64,000 nucleotides of DNA from Vicugna pacos. Its lineage: Eukaryota > Chordata > Mammalia > Artiodactyla > Camelidae. Below are positions 10,118-23,996 of this stretch, piece after piece. Both the position numbers and the translations under genes were made by a program. Below the pieces are notes generated by a model. It searched no databases and was not told where the DNA came from. It saw only the letters and a list, made by a program, of their open reading frames with translations. The stretch covers positions 3,720,001 through 3,784,000 of the forward strand of contig NW_027328871.1 of the NCBI RefSeq assembly GCF_048564905.1, given 5' to 3'. Position 1 is the stretch's first letter. Each line of letters opens with the position of its first letter.

Positions 10118-13100
10118 GGTTCTGTATTCTGTTTCCATATTTTATATTCTGTGTTCTAATTTCTATATTCTGTATAATATATTCTGCATTATGTATTCTA
10201 TATTCTATATTTTGTGTTCTACATTTTATATTCTAAATTTTATATTCAGTATTCTTTATTCTATTTTCTAAATTCTGGGTTCTGCATTCCATGTTCTAAA
10301 TCCTATATTCAGTATTCTGTATTCTATATTCTAAATTCTGTGTTCCGCATTCTATATTCTAAATTCTATATTCAGTATTCTGTATTATAAATTCTAAATT
10401 CTGTGTTCTGCATTCCATGTTGTAAATACTGGGTTGTCTATTCTGTTTTCCATATTGTATAATCTGTGTTCTACATTCTATATTCTGTATTCTATATTCT
10501 GCATTCCGTATTCCATATTCTATATTCTGTGTTTTACTTTCTATATTCTAAATTCTATATTCTATATTCCGTATTCTGTATTCTGAACTCTGTGTTCTAC
10601 ATTCTATATTCTAAATTCTATATTCAGTGGTCTGTATTCTATATTCTAAATTCTGTGTTCTGCATTACATGCTCTAAATTTTGGCTTCTATATTCTCTAT
10701 TCTATATTCTATATGCTGTGTTCTACATTCTATACTCTGAATTGTATATTGATGTTTCTGTATTCTATATTCTAAATTCTGTGTCCTGCATTCCATTTTC
10801 TAAATTCTGGTTTCTATATTCTCTATTCTATTTTCTGAGTTGTATATTCTATATTCTAAATTCTATATTCAGTATTCTGAATTCTATATTCTAAATTTTG
10901 TGTTCTACATCCGTGTTCGAAATTCTAGGTTATATATTCTCTATTCTATATTCTATACATTGTGTACTTCATTCCATATTCTACATACCATATTCTGCAT
11001 TCCGTATTCTATATTCTATATTCTGTGTTCTACATTCTATATTCTATAAACTATATTCAGTCTTCTGTATTGTATATTCTAAATTCTTTGTTCTGCACTC
11101 CATTTCTTAATTCTGGGTTCTATATTCTCTATTCATTTCTATATTTTTTGTTTACATTCTATATTGTGCGTTCTATATTCTGCATTCCGTGTTTTATATT
11201 CTATATAATGTTTTCAACATTCTATATTCTAAATGCTATATTCAGTATTCTGAATTCTATATTCTAAATTCTGTGTTCTGCATTCCATGTTCTAAATTCT
11301 GGGTTCTATATTTTCTATACTATATTCTATATTCTGTGTTCTATATTCTATATTCTAAATTCTATATTCATTATTCTGTATTCTATATTCTTAATTCTGT
11401 GTTCTACATTCTAAATTCTAAATTCTATATTCAGTATTCTGTATTCTATATTCTTAATTCTCTGTTCTTCATTCCATGTTCTAATTTCTGGGTCCTCTAC
11501 TCTCTATTATATATTCTATATTTGTGTTCTTCATTCTATATTCTACATAGTATATTCTGCATTCCGTATCCTATATTCTATATTCTATGTTCTACATTCT
11601 AAATTCTAAAACCTATATTCAGTTTTCTGTATTCTATAGTATAAATTCTCTGTTCTGCATTCCATTTCTAAATTGTGGTTTCTATATTCTCTATTCTATA
11701 TTATATATATCTGGGTCATTCATTCTATATTCTTCGTCCTATATTCTGCCATCCGTATTTTATATTCTATATTGTTTGTTCTATATTCTATATTCTAAAT
11801 TCTATATTCAGTATTTTGTATTCTATATTCTAATTTGTGTGTTCTGCATTCCATGTACTAAATTCTGGGTTCTCTATTCTCTATTCCCTATTTAATATTC
11901 TGTGTTTACATTCTATATTCTAAATTCTATATTCAGTATTCTGTATTCTATATTCTAAATTCTGAGTTCTGCTTTCCAAGTTCCAAAATCTGGCTTCAGT
12001 ATTTTCCTTGCTATATTTTTTTCTGTTTTCTACATTATATATTCTAAATTATTTATTCAGTATTATGTATTTATATTCTATATTCTATGTCCTACATAGA
12101 ATTTTTTAATTGTTTATAAAATATTCCGTATATTATGTTCTAAATTCTGTGTTCTCTATTCTCTTTTCTATTTTCTATATTCTGTGTTCTACATTCTATA
12201 TTGTAAATATTATATTCAGCTTTCTGTATTCTATATTCTAAATTCTGTGTTCTGTATTCTATGTTCTAAATTCTGGCTTCTATATTCTCCAGTCTATATT
12301 CTATATTTTGTGAACTCCATTCTTATTTCTACATTCTTTATTCTGCATTCCATATTCTATATTATATATTCTGTGTTCTACATTCTATATTCTAAATTCT
12401 ATATTCCTTATTCCGTAGTATATATTCTATATTCTATGTTCTGCATTGTATATTCTAAATTCTACATTCAGTATTCTGTATTCTAAATACTAAATTCTGT
12501 GTTCTGCATTTCATGATCTAAATTCTGTGTTCTATATTCTCTTTTCTATATTCTATAATCTGTGTCCTTCATTCAATATTCTAAATTCTATATTCAGTAT
12601 TCTCTATTCTATATTCTAAATTCTGTGTTCTGCATACCATGTTCGTATTTCGGGATTCTGTATTCTGTTTCCATATTTTACATTCTGTGTTCTAAATTCT
12701 ATATTCTGTATAATATATTCTGCATTATGTATTCAATATTGTATATTTTGTGTTCTACATTCTATATTCTTAATTCTATAATCTATATTCTAAATTCTGT
12801 GTTCTTTATTCCGTGTTCTTAATTCTGGGTTCTATAATCTCTTTTCTATATTCTATATTCTGTGTTCGACATTCAATATTCTAAATTCTATATTTAGTAT
12901 TCCCAATTCTATATTCAAAATTCTGTGTTCTACATGCTATATTCTAAATTCTATATTCTATATTCAAAATTCTGTATTCTTCATTCCGTGTTCTAAATTC
13001 TGGGTTCTATATTCTCTATTCTCTATTCTATATTCTGTGTTCTTCATTCTATATTCTACATTCTATATTCTGCATTCCGTATTCTATATTCTATATACTG

Positions 13101-13879
13101 TGTTCTACAGTCTATATTCAAAATTCTATATTCATTATCCTGTATTCTATATTCTAAATTCTGTGCTTTGAATTCCATGTTCTAAATTCTGGGTTCTATA
13201 TTCTCTATTATATATTCTATATTTTTTGTTCTTCATTCTATATTGTACGTTCTATATTCTGCATTCCGTGTTATATATTCTATATTATGTTTTCTACATT
13301 CTATATTCTAAATTCTATATTCAGTATTCTGTATTCTATAACCTAATTCTGTGTTCTGATTCAATTTTTAAATTCTGGGTTCTAAATTCTCTTTTATATA
13401 TTCTATATTTTGTGTTCTTAGTTCTTTATTCTGCATTCTATATTCTGCATTCTGTATTTATGTTCTATATTCTGTGTTCTACATCTACTTTCCAAATTCT
13501 ATATTCTGTATTCTGTATTCAATATTCTACATTCTGTGTTCTGCATTCTATGTTCTAAATTCTGGGTTCTGTATTCTGTTTTCCATATTCTATATTCTGT
13601 GTTCTATATTCTATATTCTGTATTCTATATTCTGCATTCCGTATTCTATACTCTATATTCTGTGTTCTTCATTCTATTATCCAAATTCTATATTCAGTAT
13701 TCTGTATTCTATATTCTAAATTCTGTGTTCTGCATTCCATGTTCTAAATTCTGTGTTCTATATTGTCTTTTCTATATTCTATATTCTGTGTTCTACATTC
13801 AATATTCTAAATTCTATATTCAGTATTCTGTATTGTATATTCTAAATTCTGTGTTCTGCATACCATGTTCAAATTTCGG
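10118..13879 (+). repeat. Macro-unit M3, type C (3762 bp)
   Basis: This is the shortest type. It follows the A order but jumps at about 11961 from the position equivalent to 1843 of M1 to that equivalent to 2572, which removes exactly 728 bp (104 heptamers) and keeps the heptamer phase. C-specific words include GTGCGTTCT near 11166 (GTACGTACT in A and B), a CTAATTTCTGGGTCC variant near 11479 and ATATATATCTGGGTCA near 11705. The A/T island is at 12099-12127 and the CG-rich motif at 12642-12655. It has one copy of the late 189-bp block. The C-specific words also mark the heads of the D units M9, M11 and M12. Confidence 0.9.
11941..11980 (+). other. 728-bp deletion junction in type C (M3; also M6 near 25840)
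   Basis: The word TCTGAGTTCTG at 11961 corresponds to 2572 of M1 while the bases just before it correspond to about 1843. 728 bp, exactly 104 heptamers, is missing and the phase is kept. M6 has the same junction at the same internal coordinate, so the deletion is ancestral to both C units. Confidence 0.85.
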
Positions 13880-16800
13880 GGTTCTGTATTCTGTTTCCAT
13901 ATTTTATATTCTGTTTTCTAATTTCTATATTCTGTATACTATATTCTGCATTATGTATTCTATATTCTATATTTTGTGTTCTACATTCTATATTCTAAAT
14001 TTTATATTCAGTATTCTTTATACTATTTTCTAAATTCTGGGTTCTGCATTCCATGTTCTAAATCCTATATTCAGTATTCTGTATTCTATATTCTAAATTC
14101 TGTGTTCCGCATTCTATATTCTAAATTCTATATTCAGTATTCTGTATTATAAATTCTAAATTCTGTGTTCTGCATTCCATGTTGTAAATACTGGGTTGTC
14201 TATTCTGTTTTCCATATTGTATAATTTGTGTTCTACATTCTATATTCTGTATTCTATATTCTGCATTCCGTATTCCATATTCTATATTCTGTGTTTTACA
14301 TTCTATATTCTAAATTCTATATTCTGTATTCCGTATTCTATATTCTGAACTCTGTGTTCTACATTCTATATTCTAAATTCTATATTCAGTGGTCTGTATT
14401 CTATATTCTAAATTCTGTGTTCTGCATTACATGCTCTAAATTTTGGCTTCTATATTCTCTATTCTATATTCTATATGCTGTGTTCTACATTCTATACTCT
14501 GAATTGTATATTGATGTTTCTGTATTCTATATTCTAAATTCTGTGTCCTGCATTCCATTTTCTAAATTCTGGTTTCTATATTCTCTATTCTATTTTCTGA
14601 GTTGTATATTCTATATTCTAAATTCTATATTCAGTGTTCTGAATTCTATATTCTAAATTTTGTGTTCTACATCCGTGTTCTAAATTCTGGGTTCTATATT
14701 CTCTATTCTATATCCTATACATTGTGTTCTTCATTCCATATTCTACATACCATATTCTGCATTCCGTATTCTATATTCTATATTCTGTGTTCTACATTCT
14801 ATATTCTAAGAACTATATTCAGTCTTCTGTATTGTATATTCTAAATTCTTTGTTCTGCACTCCATTTCTTAATTCTGGGTTCTATATTCTCTATTCATTT
14901 CTATATTTTTTGTTTACATTCTATATTGTACGTACTATATTCTGCATTCCGTGTTTTATATTCTATATTATGTTTTCAACATTCTATATTCTAAATGCTA
15001 TATTCAGTATTCTGAATTCTATATTCTAAATTCTGTGTTCTTCATTCCATGTTCTAAATTCTGGGTTCTATATTTTCTATACTATATTCTATATTCTGTG
15101 TTCTATATTCTATATTCTAAACTCTATATTCATTATTCTGTATTCTATATTCTTAATTCTGTGTTCTACATTCTATATTCTAAATTCTATATTCAGTATT
15201 CTGTATTCTATATTCTTAATTCTCTGTTCTTCATTCCATGTTCTAATTTCTGGGTCCTATACTCTCTATTATATATTCTATATTTGTGTTCTTCATTCTA
15301 TAATCTACATAGTATATTCTGCATTCCGTATCCTATATTCTATATTCTATGTTCTACATTCTAAATTCTAAAATCTATATTCAGTATTCTGTATTCTATA
15401 GTATAAATTCTCTGTTCTGCATTCCATTTCTAAATTGTGGTTTCTATATTCTCTATTCTATATTATATATTTGGGTCGTTCATTCTGTATTCTACGTCCT
15501 ATATTCTGCCATCCGTATTTTATATTCTATATTGTTTGTTCTATATTCTATATTCTAAATTCTATATTCAGTATTTTATATTCTTTATTCTAATTTGTGT
15601 GTTCTGCATTCCACGTACTAAATTCTTGGTTCTCTATTCTCTATTCTCTATTCTATATTCTGTGTTTACATTCTATATTCTAAATTCTATATTCAGTATT
15701 CTGTATTCTATATTCTAAATTCTGTGTTCTGCTTTCCTTTTTATAAATTCTCTATTCAGTACTGTGCTTTCTATATTCTAAATTCTGTGTTCTGCATTCT
15801 ATTTTCTAAATTCTATATTCATTATTCTGTATATTATATTCTAAAATGTGCTCTGCATTCCATGTTCTAAATTCTGGGTTCTGTATTGTTTTCCATATTC
15901 TATATACTGTGTTCTTCATTGTATATTCTGTATTGTATATTATTTATGCCGTATTATATATTCTGTGTTCTTCATTCTATATTCTGTATTCTATATTCTG
16001 CATTCCGTATTCTATATTCTATATTCTGTGTTCTACATTTTATACTCTAAATTCTATATTCAGTATTCTGTATTGTATATTCCAAATTCTGTGTTCTACA
16101 TTGTATGTTCTAAACTTTGGGTTCTGTATTCTGTATTCCATATTCTATATTTTGTGTTCTATAGTCTATATTTGGTATTCAATATTCTGCATTCCGTATT
16201 CTATATTCTATATCCTGTGTTCTAAATTCTATATTCAGTATTCTGTGTTTTATTTTCTAAATTCTGTGTTCTGAATTCCATGTTCTAAATTCTGGGTTTT
16301 ATATTCACTATTGTATATACTACATTCTGTGTGCTACATTCTATATTATAAATTCTATATTCAGTATTCTGTATTCTATATTCTAAGTTCTGTGTTTACA
16401 TTCTATATTCTAAATTGCATATTCAGTATGCTGTATTCTATATTCTAAATTCTGAGTTCTGCTTTCCAAGTTCCAAAATCTGGCTTCAGTATTTTCCTTG
16501 CTATATTTTTTTCTGTTTTCTACATTATATATTCTAAATTATTTATTCAGTATTATGTATTTATATTCTATATTCTATGTCCTACATAGAATTTTTTAAT
16601 TGTTTATAAAATATTCCGTATATTATGTTCTAAATTCTGTGTTCTCTATTCTCTTTTCTATTTTCTATATTCTGTGTTCTACATTGTATATTGTAAATAT
16701 TATATTCAGCTTTCTGTATTCTATATTCTAAATTCTGTGTTCTGTATTCTATGTTCTAAATTCTGGCTTCTATATTCTCCAGTCTATATTCTATATTTTG

Positions 16801-18369
16801 TGAACTCCATTCTTATTTCTACATTCTTTATTCTGCATTCCATATTCTATATTATATATTCTGTGTTCTACATTCTATATTCTAAATTCTATATTCCTTA
16901 TTCCGTAGTATATATTCTATATTCTATGTTCTGCATTGTATATTCTAAATTCTACATTCAGTATTCTGTATTCTAAATACTAAATTCTGTGTTCTGCATT
17001 TCATGTTCTAAATTCTGTGTTCTATATTCTCTTTTCTATATTCTATAATCTGTGTCCTTCATTCAATATTCTAAATTCTATATTCAGTATTCTCTATTCT
17101 ATATTCTAAATTCTGTGTTCTGCATACCATGTTCGTATTTCGGGATTCTGTATTCTGTTTCCATATTTTACATTCTGTGTTCTAAATTCTATATTCTGTA
17201 TAATATATTCTGCATTATGTATTCAATATTGTATATTTTGTGTTCTACATTCTATATTCTTAATTCTATAATCTATATTCTAAATTCTGTGTTCTTTATT
17301 CCGTGTTCTTAATTCTGGGTTCTATAATCTCTTTTCTATATTCTATATTCTGTGTTCGACATTCAATATTCTAAATTCTATATTTAGTATTCCCAATTCT
17401 ATATTCAAAATTCTGTGTTCTACATGCTATATTCTAAATTCTATATTCTATATTCAAAATTCTGTATTCTTCATTCCGTGTTCTAAATTCTGGGTTCTAT
17501 ATTCTCTATTCTCTATTCTATATTCTGTGTTCTTCATTCTATGTTCTACATTCTATATTCTGCATTCCGTATTCTATATTCTATATACTGTGTTCTACAG
17601 TCTATATTCAAAATTCTATATTCATTATCCTGTATTCTATATTCTAAATTCTGTGCTTTGAATTCCATGTTCTAAATTCTGGGTTCTATATTCTCTATTA
17701 TATATTCTATATTTTTTGTTCTTCATTCTATATTGTACGTTCTATATTCTGCATTCCGTGTTATATATTCTATATTATGTTTTCTACATTCTATATTCTA
17801 AATTCTATATTCAGTATTCTGTATTCTATAACCTAATTCTGTGTTCTGATTCAATTTTTAAATTCTGGGTTCTAAATTCTCTTTTATATATTCTATATTT
17901 TGTGTTCTTAGTTCTTTATTCTGCATTCTATATTCTGCATTCTGTATTTATGTTCTATATTCTGTGTTCTACATCTACTTTCCAAATTCTATATTCTGTA
18001 TTCTGTATTCAATATTCTACATTCTGTGTTCTGCATTCTATGTTCTAAATTCTGGGTTCTGTATTCTGTTTTCCATATTCTATATTCTGTGTTCTATATT
18101 CTATATTCTGTATTCTATATTCTGCATTCCGTATTCTATACTCTATATTCTGTGTTCTTCATTCTATTATCCAAATTCTATATTCAGTATTCTGTATTCT
18201 ATATTCTAAATTCTGTGTTCTGCATTCCATGTTCTAAATTCTGTGTTCTATATTGTCTTTTCTATATTCTATATTCTGTGTTCTACATTCAATATTCTAA
18301 ATTCTATATTCAGTATTCTGTATTGTATATTCTAAATTCTGTGTTCTGCATACCATGTTCAAATTTCGG
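13880..18369 (+). repeat. Macro-unit M4, type A (4490 bp)
   Basis: It has the same length as M1 and M7. It differs from both by a TTCTACATCCGTG variant near 14666 and an AAACTCTATATTC variant near 15118, both also found in M10 (near 46086 and 46538). The A/T island is at 16589-16617 (G variant) and the CG-rich motif at 17132-17145. Private changes include TATAATCTACATAG near 15300 and ACATTGTATATTG near 16681. Confidence 0.9.
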
Positions 18370-21300
18370 GGTTCTGTATTCTGTTTCCATATTTTATATT
18401 CTGTTTTCTAATTTCTATATTCTGTATACTATATTCTGCATTATGTATTCTATATTCTATATTTTGTGTTCTACATTCTATATTCTAAATTTTATATTCA
18501 GTATTCTTTATACTATTTTCTAAATTCTGGGTTCTGCATTCCATGTTCTAAATCCTATATTCAGTATTCTGTATTCTATATTCTAAATTCTGTGTTCCGC
18601 ATTCTATATTCTAAATTCTATATTCAGTATTCTGTATTATAAATTCTAAATTCTGTGTTCTGCATTCCATGTTGTAAATACTGGGTTGTCTATTCTGTTT
18701 TCCATATTGTATAATTTGTGTTCTACATTCTATATTCTGTATTCTATATTCTGCATTCCGTATTCCATATTCTATATTCTGTGTTTTACATTCTATATTC
18801 TAAATTCTATATTCTGTATTCCGTATTCTATATTCTGAACTCTGTGTTCTACATTCTATATTCTAAATTCTATATTCAGTGGTCTGTATTCTATATTCTA
18901 AATTCTGTGTTCTGCATTACATGCTCTAAATTTTGGCTTCTATATTCTCTATTCTATATTCTGTATGCTGTGTTCTACATTCTATACTCTGAATTGTATA
19001 TTGATGTTTCTGTATTCTATATTCTAAATTCTGTGTCCTGCATTCCATTTTCTAAATTCTGGTTTCTATATTCTCTATTCTATTATCTGAGTTGTATATT
19101 CTATATTCTAAATTCTATATTCAGTGTTCTGAATTCTATATTCTAAATTTTGTGTTCTTCATCCGTGTTCTAAATTCTGGGTTCTATATTCTCTATTCTA
19201 TATCCTATACATTGTGTTCTTCATTCCATATTCTACATGCCATATTCTGCATTCCGTATTCTATATTCTATATTCTGTGTTCTACATTCTATATTCTAAG
19301 AACTATATTCAGTCTTCTGTATTGTATATTCTAAATTCTTTGTTCTGCCCTCCATTTCTTAATTCTGGGTTCTATATTCTCTATTCATTTCTATATTTTT
19401 TGTTTACATTCTATATTGTACGTACTATATTCTGCATTCCGTGTTTTATATTCTATATTATGTTTTCAACATTCTATATTCTAAATGCTATATTCAGTAT
19501 TCTGAATTCTATATTCTAAATTCTGTGTTCTTCATTCCATGTTCTAAATTCTGGGTTCTATATTTTCTATACTATATTCTATATTCTGTGTTCTATATTC
19601 TATATTCTAAATTCTATATTCATTATTCTGTATTCTATATTCTTAATTCTGTGTTCTACATTCTATATTCTAAATTCTATATTCAGTATTCTGTATTCTA
19701 TATTCTTAATTCTCTGTTCTTCATTCCATGTTCTAAGTTCTGGGTCCTATACTCTCTATTATATATTCTATATTTGTGTTCTTCATTCTATATTCTACAT
19801 AGTATATTCTGCATTCCGTATCCTATATTCTATATTCTATGTTCTACATTCTAAATTCTAAAATCTATATTCAGTATTCTGTATTCTATAGTATAAATTC
19901 TCTGTTCTGCATTCCATTTCTAAATTGTGGTTTCTATATTCTCTATTCTATATTATATATTTGGGTCGTTCATTCTGTATTCTACGTCCTATATTCTGCC
20001 ATCCGTATTTTATATTCTATATTGTTTGTTCTATATTCTATATTCTAAATTCTATATTCAGTATTTTATATTCTTTATTCTAATTTGTGTGTTCTGCATT
20101 CCACGTACTAAATTCTTGGTTCTCTATTCTCTTTTCTCTATTCTATATTCTGTGTTTACATTCTATATTCTAAATTCTATATTCAGTATTCTGTATTCTA
20201 TATTCTAAATTCTGTGTTCTGCTTTCCTTTTTATAAATTCTCTATTCAGTACTGTGCTTTCTATATTCTAAATTCTGTGTTCTGCATTCTATTTTCTAAA
20301 TTCTATATTCATTATTCTGTATATTATATTCTAAAATGTGCTCTGCATTCCATGTTCTAAATTCTGGGTTCTGTATTGTTTTCCATATTCTATATACTGT
20401 GTTCTTCATTGTATATTCTGTATTGTATATTATTTATGCCGTATTATATATTCTGTGTTCTCCATTCTATATTCTGTATTCTATATTTTGCATTCCGTAT
20501 TCTATATTCTATATTCTGTGTTCTACATTTTATACTCTAAATTCTATATTCAGTACTCTGTATTGTATATTCCAAATTCTGTGTTCTACATTGTATGTTC
20601 TAAACTTTGGGTTCTGTATTCTGTATTCCATATTCTATATTTTGTGTTCTATAGTCTATATTTGGTATTCAATATTCTGCATTCCGTATTCTATATTCTA
20701 TATCCTGTGTTCTAAATTCTATATTCAGTATTCTGTGTTTTATTTTCTAACTTCTGTGTTCTGAATTCCATGTTCTAAATTCTGGGTTTTATATTCACTA
20801 TTGTATATACTACATTCTGTGTGCTTCATTCTATATTATAAATTCTATATTCAGTATTCTGTATTCTATATTCTAAGTTCTGTGTTTACATTCTATATTC
20901 TAAATTGCATATTCAGTATGCTGTATTCTATATTCTAAACTCTGAGTTCTGCTTTCCATGTTCCAAAATCTGGCTTCAATATTTTCCTTGCTATTTTTTT
21001 TTCTGTTCTCTACATTATATATTCTAAATTATTTATTCAGTATTATGTATTTTATATTCTATATTCTATATCCTACATAGAATTTTTTAATTTTTTATAA
21101 AATATTCCGTATATTATGTTCTAAATTCTGTGTTCTGCAATCCATGTTTTAAATTCTGGGTTCTGTATTTTGTTTTACATATTTTATATTTTGTGTTGTA
21201 CATTCTATATTCTGTATTCAATATTCTGCATTCTGTATTCTAAATTGTATTTCTGTGTTCTACATTCTAAATTCTGTGTTCTGCATTCCATGTTCTAAAT

Positions 21301-23996
21301 TCAATATTCAGTATTCTGTATTGTATATTCTAAATTCTGTGCTCTGCATTCTATGTTCTAAATTCTATATTCAGTATTCTGTATTCTATATTCTATATTC
21401 TGTGTTCTGCATTCCATGTTCTAAATTCTGGGTTCTGTATTCTCTTTTCCATATTCTATATTCTGTTTTCTACATTCTATATTCTGTATTCAATATTCTG
21501 CATTCCGTATTCTTTAATCTATATTCTGTGTTCTACATTCTGTACTCTAATTTCTATATTCAGTATTCTCTATTCTATATTCAAAATTCTGTGTTCTACA
21601 TTGTATATTGTAAATTCTATATTCTATATTCAAAATTCTGTGTTCTTCATTCCGTGTTCTAAATTCTGTTTTCTATATTCTCTATCCTATATTGTGTGTA
21701 CTTCATTCTATATTCTACATTCTATATTCTAAATTCTATATTGTATATTCCAAATCTGTGTTCTGGATTTCATATTCTAAATTCTGGGTTATGTATTCTG
21801 TATTCCATATTTTATATTTTGTTTTCTATATTCTTTATTTGGTATTCTATATTCTGCGTTCCGTATTCTATATTCTATATCCTGTGTTCTAAATCCTATA
21901 TTCAGTATTCTGTATTTTATTTTCTAAATTCTGTGTTCTGCATCTCCATGTTCTAAATTCTGTGTTCTCTATTCTTTTTTCCATATTCTAGATTCAGTGT
22001 TCTATATTCTATATTCTGTATTCTGTATTCTGCATTCCGTATTCTACAAAGTATATTCTGTGTTCTAAATTTTATTTTTCAAATTCTATATGTAGTATTC
22101 TGTATTGTATATTCTATATGCTGTTTTCTAAATTCTGTATTCTAAATTCTATATTCTTTATTCTAAATTCTGTGTTCTGCATACCGTGTTCAAAATCCTG
22201 TGTTCTATATTCTCTATTCTGAATTCTATAATTTGTGTTCTTCATTCTATATTCTATATCCTATATTCTGCATTCAGTTGTCTATATTGTATATTCTGTG
22301 TTCTACATTCTATATTCTAAATTCTATATTCAGTATTCTGTTTTATATATTCTAAATTCTGTGTTCTGTATTCTATGTTCTAAATTCTGGCTTCTATATT
22401 CTCCAGTCTATATTCTATATTTTGTGAAATCCATTCTTATTTCTACATTCTTTATTCTGCATTCCATATTCTATATTATATATTCTGTGTTCTACATTCT
22501 ATATTCTAAATTCTATATTCCTTATTCCGAAGTATATATTCTATATTCTATATTCTGCACTGTATATTCTAAATTCTATATTCAGTAATCTGTATTCTAA
22601 ATACGAAATTCTGTGTTCTGCATTTCATGTTCTGAATTCTGTGTTCTATATTCTCTTTTCTATATTTTATAATCTGGGTCCTTCATTCAATATTCTAAAT
22701 TCTATATTCAGTATTCTCTATTCTATATTCTAAATTCTGTGTTCTGCATACCATGTTCGTATTTCGGGATTCTGTATTCTGATTCCATATTTTACATTCT
22801 GTGTTCTAAATTCTATATTCTGTATAATATATTCTGCATTATGTATTCAATATTGTATATTTTGTGTTCTACATTCTATATTCTAAATTCTATAATCTAT
22901 ATTCTAAATTCTGTGTTCTTTATTCCGTGTTCTTAATTCTGGGTTCTATAATCTCTTTTATATATTCTGTATTCTGTGTTTGACATTCCATATTCTAAAT
23001 TCTATATTTAGTATTCTCAATTCTATATTCAAAATTCTGTGTTCTACATGCTATATTCTAAATTCTATATTCTATATTCAAAATTCTGTATTCTTCATTC
23101 CGTGTTCTAAATTCTGGGTTCTATATTCTCTATTCTATATTCTATATTCTGTGTTCTTCATTCTATATTCTACATTCTATATTCTGCATTCCGTATTCTA
23201 TATTCTATATACTGTGTTCTACATTCTATATTCAAAATTCTATTTTCATTATCCTGTATTCTATATTCTAAATTCTGTGCTTTGAATTCCATGTTCTAAA
23301 TTCTGGGTTCTATATTCTCTATTATATATTCTATATTTTTTGTTCTTCATTCTATATTGTACGTTCTATATCCTGCATTCCGTGTTATATATTCTATATT
23401 ATGTTTTCTACATTCTATATTCTAAATTCTATATTCAGTATTCTGTATTCTATAATCTAAATTCTGTGTTCTGATTCAATTTTTAAATTCTGGGTTCTAA
23501 ATTCTCTTTTATATATTCTATATTTTGTGTTCTATATTCTATATTCTGTATTCTATATTCTGCATTCCGTATTCTATACTCTATATTCTGTGTTCTTCAT
23601 TCTATTATCCAAATTCTATATTCAGTATTCTGTATTCTATATTCTTAATTCTGTGTTCTGCATTCTATGTTCTAAATTCTGGGTTCTGTATTCTCTTTTC
23701 CATATTCTATATTCTGTGTTCTATATTCTATATTCTGTATTCTATATTCTGCATTCAGTATTCTATACTCTATATTCTGTGTTCTTCATTCTATTATCCA
23801 AATTCTATATTCAGTATTCTGTATTCTATATTCTTAATTCTGTGTTCTGCATTCCATGTTCTAAATTCTGTGTTCTATATTGTCTTTTCTATATTCTATA
23901 TTCTGTGTTCTACATTCAATATTCTAAATTCTATATTCAGTATTCTGTATTGTATATTCTAAATTCTGTGTTCTGCATACCATGTTCAAATTTCGG
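18370..23996 (+). repeat. Macro-unit M5, type B (5627 bp)
   Basis: It is collinear with M2 at 13,879 bp. The B-specific block lies at about 21137-22269, the A/T island at 21080-21108 (T variant), the CG-rich motif at 22756-22769, and the two copies of the late 189-bp block at 23527-23904. Private changes relative to M2 include TTATCTGAG near 19083, CTGCCCTCC near 19346 and a CC change near 20461. A CTTTTC variant near 20131 is shared with M8 and not with M2. Confidence 0.9.
23527..23904 (+). repeat. Late 189-bp block, two tandem copies (M5)
   Basis: Copies start at 23527 and 23716 and carry the same CATTCAGTA mark in the second copy as M2. The duplication therefore predates the split of the two 13.9-kb super-repeats. 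Confidence 0.92.

Larger units (their letters stand above)
1..13879 (+). repeat. 13.88-kb super-repeat, copy 1 (macro-units A-B-C)
   Basis: It consists of a 4490-bp type A, a 5627-bp type B and a 3762-bp type C macro-unit. The next 13,872 bp repeat the same order with only scattered single-base differences visible by eye. The three types share the same internal monomer order but differ by large blocks. B has about 1.13 kb (six 189-bp lengths) that A and C lack. C lacks 728 bp (104 heptamers) present in A and B. Confidence 0.92.
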
